Below, one piece after another: positions 61,936 through 64,000 of a stretch of 64,000 nt of DNA. Position 1 is the first letter of the stretch. Every line of letters begins with the position of its first letter. The stretch is from Pedobacter suwonensis (GTDB lineage: Bacteria; Bacteroidota; Bacteroidia; Sphingobacteriales; Sphingobacteriaceae). The notes beneath the pieces are model-generated. The model searched no databases, was not told the origin of the DNA, and saw only the letters and a list, made by a program, of their open reading frames with translations. The translations under genes and the position numbers were made by a program. The DNA lies in assembly GCF_900111825.1 (NCBI RefSeq), contig NZ_FOJM01000001.1:112228-176227 (forward strand), in the 5' to 3' direction.

Positions 61936-62946
61936 CTAATATTTGCTGTTTTTTTTGTTTCGGACCGTTGGAACCAGAAAAGGAACTTTGTCTTTCATCC
62001 TTACCTCTAAAATTGGTGATTTGCAGACCTTGGTATCGGAAGATATAATTGCACTTAGCCAGCCCTCCGAATATTCGTTTACTTTATCTCCATTGCTATA
62101 TAAGAAGTGTTTTAGAATCCATTTTTCAAGTTCTGCTTTATTGCATCCCACAATCAGGTTAGCTTCATACAGCTGCTTAAAAGCATCGGCCAGTTTATTA
62201 CTGTTTCCGTTGAAGATCAACTGGCTTGCAGGTTGTTCGTCCGCTTTTATTAGAGCGTCAAGCTGGCTGAAATGTTCTTCTGAAAAATAAGTCCTTATCA
62301 GTTGCAAGAAATCATCTATATATTGATGATTGAATTTTGGTCGACCCGCATCAGGATTATATGGGATTTTTGGAGGTAACTCTGGCGTAGCATCTTCGAC
62401 TTGTTTGGGGCTTTTCTGCTTGGCTATCCATTCCTCGAAAGTTTCACGGGGGTTAAGAATTTCATCAACTTCGCTAACCAACTCGTTTAGGAACTTATCC
62501 CTGATCTTTAAAGTATCGTGCAGACTTTCTACAAACTCGTCACCTATATAAATATCCTTGTAGTCGGATTGCAGGTTATTAACGATGAACAAATATTGGA
62601 GTTGGATCGAAAATATGAAATTTCGGGGATATTCATCTTTAAACTCATTATAATGCTCATGGAAATTTGCCCATATCAATTTAAACCTATCCTTTAATTT
62701 TTTGAGCTGTTCAAATTCTCTCTTTAAGCTGATGTCATTAAGGGAAAGCAGATCAATTAAGGCCATATCTTTTAATACCCTGATTTCACTCTGATAAGTG
62801 AACGAATCATAATAATGTGTTTCGTGTGCAATGCTATAAGCTTGTTTCTCCCCCTCTTCTTTTATCGGGCTTTTTAATTCGGACTTGGTGATGATGCGAA
62901 GGTTGAAAGTCTGTAGACGGGTTAAAAAAATGGCTAGATTGCGCAT
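61936..62946 (-). CDS. Unknown 336-aa element protein
   Basis: I recognise no family with confidence. The protein is soluble and mostly helical. Its C-terminal third (HFSQLDALIKADEQPASQLIFNGNSNKLADAFKQLYEANLIVGCNKAELEKWILKHFLYSNG) resembles a conserved tail in many Bacteroidota element proteins of unknown role. The N-terminal half is rich in charged helices (LKREFEQLKKLKDRFKLIWANFHEHYNEF). It is monocistronic, 88 bp from the HTH gene. The ATG at 62,946 fits, with no other good start nearby. Confidence 0.65.
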   Translation of the reverse strand: MRNLAIFLTRLQTFNLRIITKSELKSPIKEEGEKQAYSIAHETHYYDSFTYQSEIRVLKDMALIDLLSLNDISLKREFEQLKKLKDRFKLIWANFHEHYNEFKDEYPRNFIFSIQLQYLFIVNNLQSDYKDIYIGDEFVESLHDTLKIRDKFLNELVSEVDEILNPRETFEEWIAKQKSPKQVEDATPELPPKIPYNPDAGRPKFNHQYIDDFLQLIRTYFSEEHFSQLDALIKADEQPASQLIFNGNSNKLADAFKQLYEANLIVGCNKAELEKWILKHFLYSNGDKVNEYSEGWLSAIISSDTKVCKSPILEVRMKDKVPFLVPTVRNKKNSKY

Positions 62947-63349
62947 AAATTGATCGTATTTTAGTGCTAATTTCTAAATATATTGATAATTTAGACCATT
63001 ATGTAAACTTAATATTATAAGAAATTAAGCGATATTTATAACAAACGAATCAGGTTAGTTCTTTTATTAGTAGAACAACCGCCATGTAAGTCTGAATTTT
63101 AAGTTGCAATGTTGTATATGTCGGAGAAACTTGGTTCTTCATCACTTTTGGTAAAAAAAAACTAAAAGATAAATTCGCTAAAGTTATATCCCTAGCTACG
63201 AATATTTACTTTTACTACTGAAATCATTTATAAAAGTCTGTGTTGACCCTTCACCAAAAATGAAGAAGAACCCACTTTATTGAACTACACAGTAAAATAG
63301 CTCCTGAGTCTAATAGAATATTATATTAGTTTCTTGTGCATAAACTTTT
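62947..63349. other. AT-rich intergenic region
   Basis: No gene, repeat or strong hairpin was found in these 403 bases between two divergent genes. It should contain the promoter of the 336-aa gene, which I could not locate. Confidence 0.4.
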
Positions 63350-63380
63350 TTGGGGAAAGATCTAAAATCAAGTACTTTTG
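63350..63380 (+). promoter_or_regulatory. Promoter of the Argonaute-like gene
   Basis: TTG (63,350-63,352), 20 bp, TACTTTTG (63,373-63,380): an exact match to the Bacteroidetes promoter pattern. The start codon is 25 bp further, so the gene has its own promoter. Confidence 0.8.
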
Positions 63381-63405
63381 GGTTTAACCAAATAATAAAT
63401 TAACG

Positions 63406-64000
63406 ATGCAACTCAATTTTTTCCCAATATCCTTTGATTTTGAAAAATTTCAGATTTCAAAAACTACCTATTCTGACGAAGCGTTACAAGAACTTAGAAG
63501 AAACCATAATCGAACGCATTCATTTTTCCGCAACGGGGAAGATATTTATATCTCCAACTCAGGAGACGACAGCACTGTAGACATAGGAGAAAATGTAACA
63601 AGAGATGTTTTTACCGATCATACAATTACGTCCTCATTAATTAAGCACATTTTTTTCAGGACTTTTAAACAGCGGTTCGTATCCTTTACGCCAGTTGACT
63701 TTTATCCATTCAGGTTTTTCTCTAGCAAAAACACTGATGATTTAATCCACGACCTACTCCCGGAGAATCTGCAAGGGAAAATTGCATACAAAAAACTCAT
63801 CGAAGTTCAGCTGAGACTTGCCACTATAAACGGGCAAAAACAATTCGGTTTCGTCATCAACATAAAAAGGAACTGGATTTTCAACAAAAGCTGTGCAGAC
63901 TTATTAGCCGAAGGGTATGACTTGACAGGTATAGAAGTATTGCATTGTGAAATCATGCCAGGGATGGGTAACATCCTTGCCCCTAGTGAAGAGTTTATTG
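63406..64000 (+). CDS. Partial gene: probable N-terminal part of a long prokaryotic Argonaute
   Basis: The frame is open from the ATG at 63,406 to the window edge (198 codons, no stop). It begins MQLNFFPISFDFEKF. The section YPFRFFSSKNTDDLIHDLLP, then KKLIEVQLRLATINGQKQFGFVINIKRNWIFNKSCADLLAEGYDLTGIEV, recalls the N domain and linker 1 of long pAgo proteins, where a beta strand of the form G-hydrophobic-hydrophobic-N-x-K/R is followed by a small helix and a G-hydrophobic-D/L block. The PAZ, MID and PIWI domains would lie beyond the window. This is pattern memory, unverified. Confidence 0.4.
   Translation, partial: MQLNFFPISFDFEKFQISKTTYSDEALQELRRNHNRTHSFFRNGEDIYISNSGDDSTVDIGENVTRDVFTDHTITSSLIKHIFFRTFKQRFVSFTPVDFYPFRFFSSKNTDDLIHDLLPENLQGKIAYKKLIEVQLRLATINGQKQFGFVINIKRNWIFNKSCADLLAEGYDLTGIEVLHCEIMPGMGNILAPSEEFI

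Larger units (their letters stand above)
45326..64000. mobile_element. Left part of an integrative mobilizable element
   Basis: From tRNA-Lys to the right edge the genes are of accessory type: tyrosine recombinase next to the tRNA, toxin-antitoxin, HEPN and XRE genes, a helicase-nuclease cluster, decayed genes, relaxase and BfmA-like mobilization genes, excisionase-like HTH genes and an Argonaute-like gene. No housekeeping gene interrupts them. The right end lies outside the window. With only mobilization (no T4SS) genes seen so far, it may be an IME, or an ICE whose tra genes lie further right. Confidence 0.8.

Noticed and set aside
45326..64000. CRISPR array search in the accessory region
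   Set aside because: No regular 25-40 bp repeats with unique spacers were seen; the repeats found are tandem, palindromic or iteron-like.

Overview
The window looks like a chromosome segment of a Bacteroidota bacterium, most likely a Sphingobacteriaceae member close to Pedobacter. The evidence is low GC, promoters of the Bacteroidetes type (TTG, about 20 bp, TAnnTTTG), few Shine-Dalgarno sequences, and families typical of the group: DUF3667, an FSA-type transaldolase, FucP/GluP-like sugar MFS, a histone H1-like Hc1 protein and BfmA/BtgA mobilization proteins. No database search was possible, so the genus is an inference.

Positions 1 to about 45,325 are ordinary backbone. In order they hold: a chromate transporter; the electron transfer flavoprotein pair etfB/etfA followed by a bifunctional nuclease gene; a NupG-like permease; DUF3667; citrate synthase; small outer-membrane barrels; miaA coupled to a gene with homing-endonuclease-like residues; a metal-dependent hydrolase; a LacI-type regulator bracketed by two identical operators; a 59-aa histone-like gene; a bacteriophytochrome / response regulator / heme oxygenase operon; a small MscS and SpoIIAA-like cluster; a lipoprotein esterase; Ku; a GT4 fusion protein facing a GH130 phosphorylase; a GAF histidine kinase; a phosphoesterase; DUF763; a RAYT transposase beside its REP-like array; gltB/gltD; SRP RNA; transaldolase; a 214-bp tandem repeat block; a GmhB-like phosphatase; a sugar transporter; and tRNA-Lys(UUU).

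From about 45,326 to the right edge the window is an integrated mobile element whose left end abuts tRNA-Lys. It starts with inverted repeats and a tyrosine recombinase, then an AbiE-like toxin-antitoxin pair and a strongly foldable noncoding region. Next come a three-gene operon (90 aa, 442 aa and a HEPN protein) divergent from an XRE regulator, and a four-gene minus-strand cluster encoding a helicase-nuclease fusion, an AlbA_2/Schlafen-type protein, a ComEC-like metallo-hydrolase and an HNH endonuclease. A frameshifted TOPRIM-like remnant, a mobilization module (DUF5712 relaxase, BfmA-like, winged helix, excisionase-like HTH), an oriT-like palindrome zone, another HTH gene and a 336-aa unknown follow. 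The window ends inside a gene whose N-terminal part resembles a long prokaryotic Argonaute.

The best candidates for an undescribed system are the four-gene helicase/AlbA_2/ComEC-MBL/HNH cluster (51,836-58,128), the XRE/HEPN operon (48,576-51,517) and the closed multi-helix RNA-like structure (48,360-48,509). All three are cargo of the element, in the space between integrase and mobilization genes where defence genes commonly accumulate.
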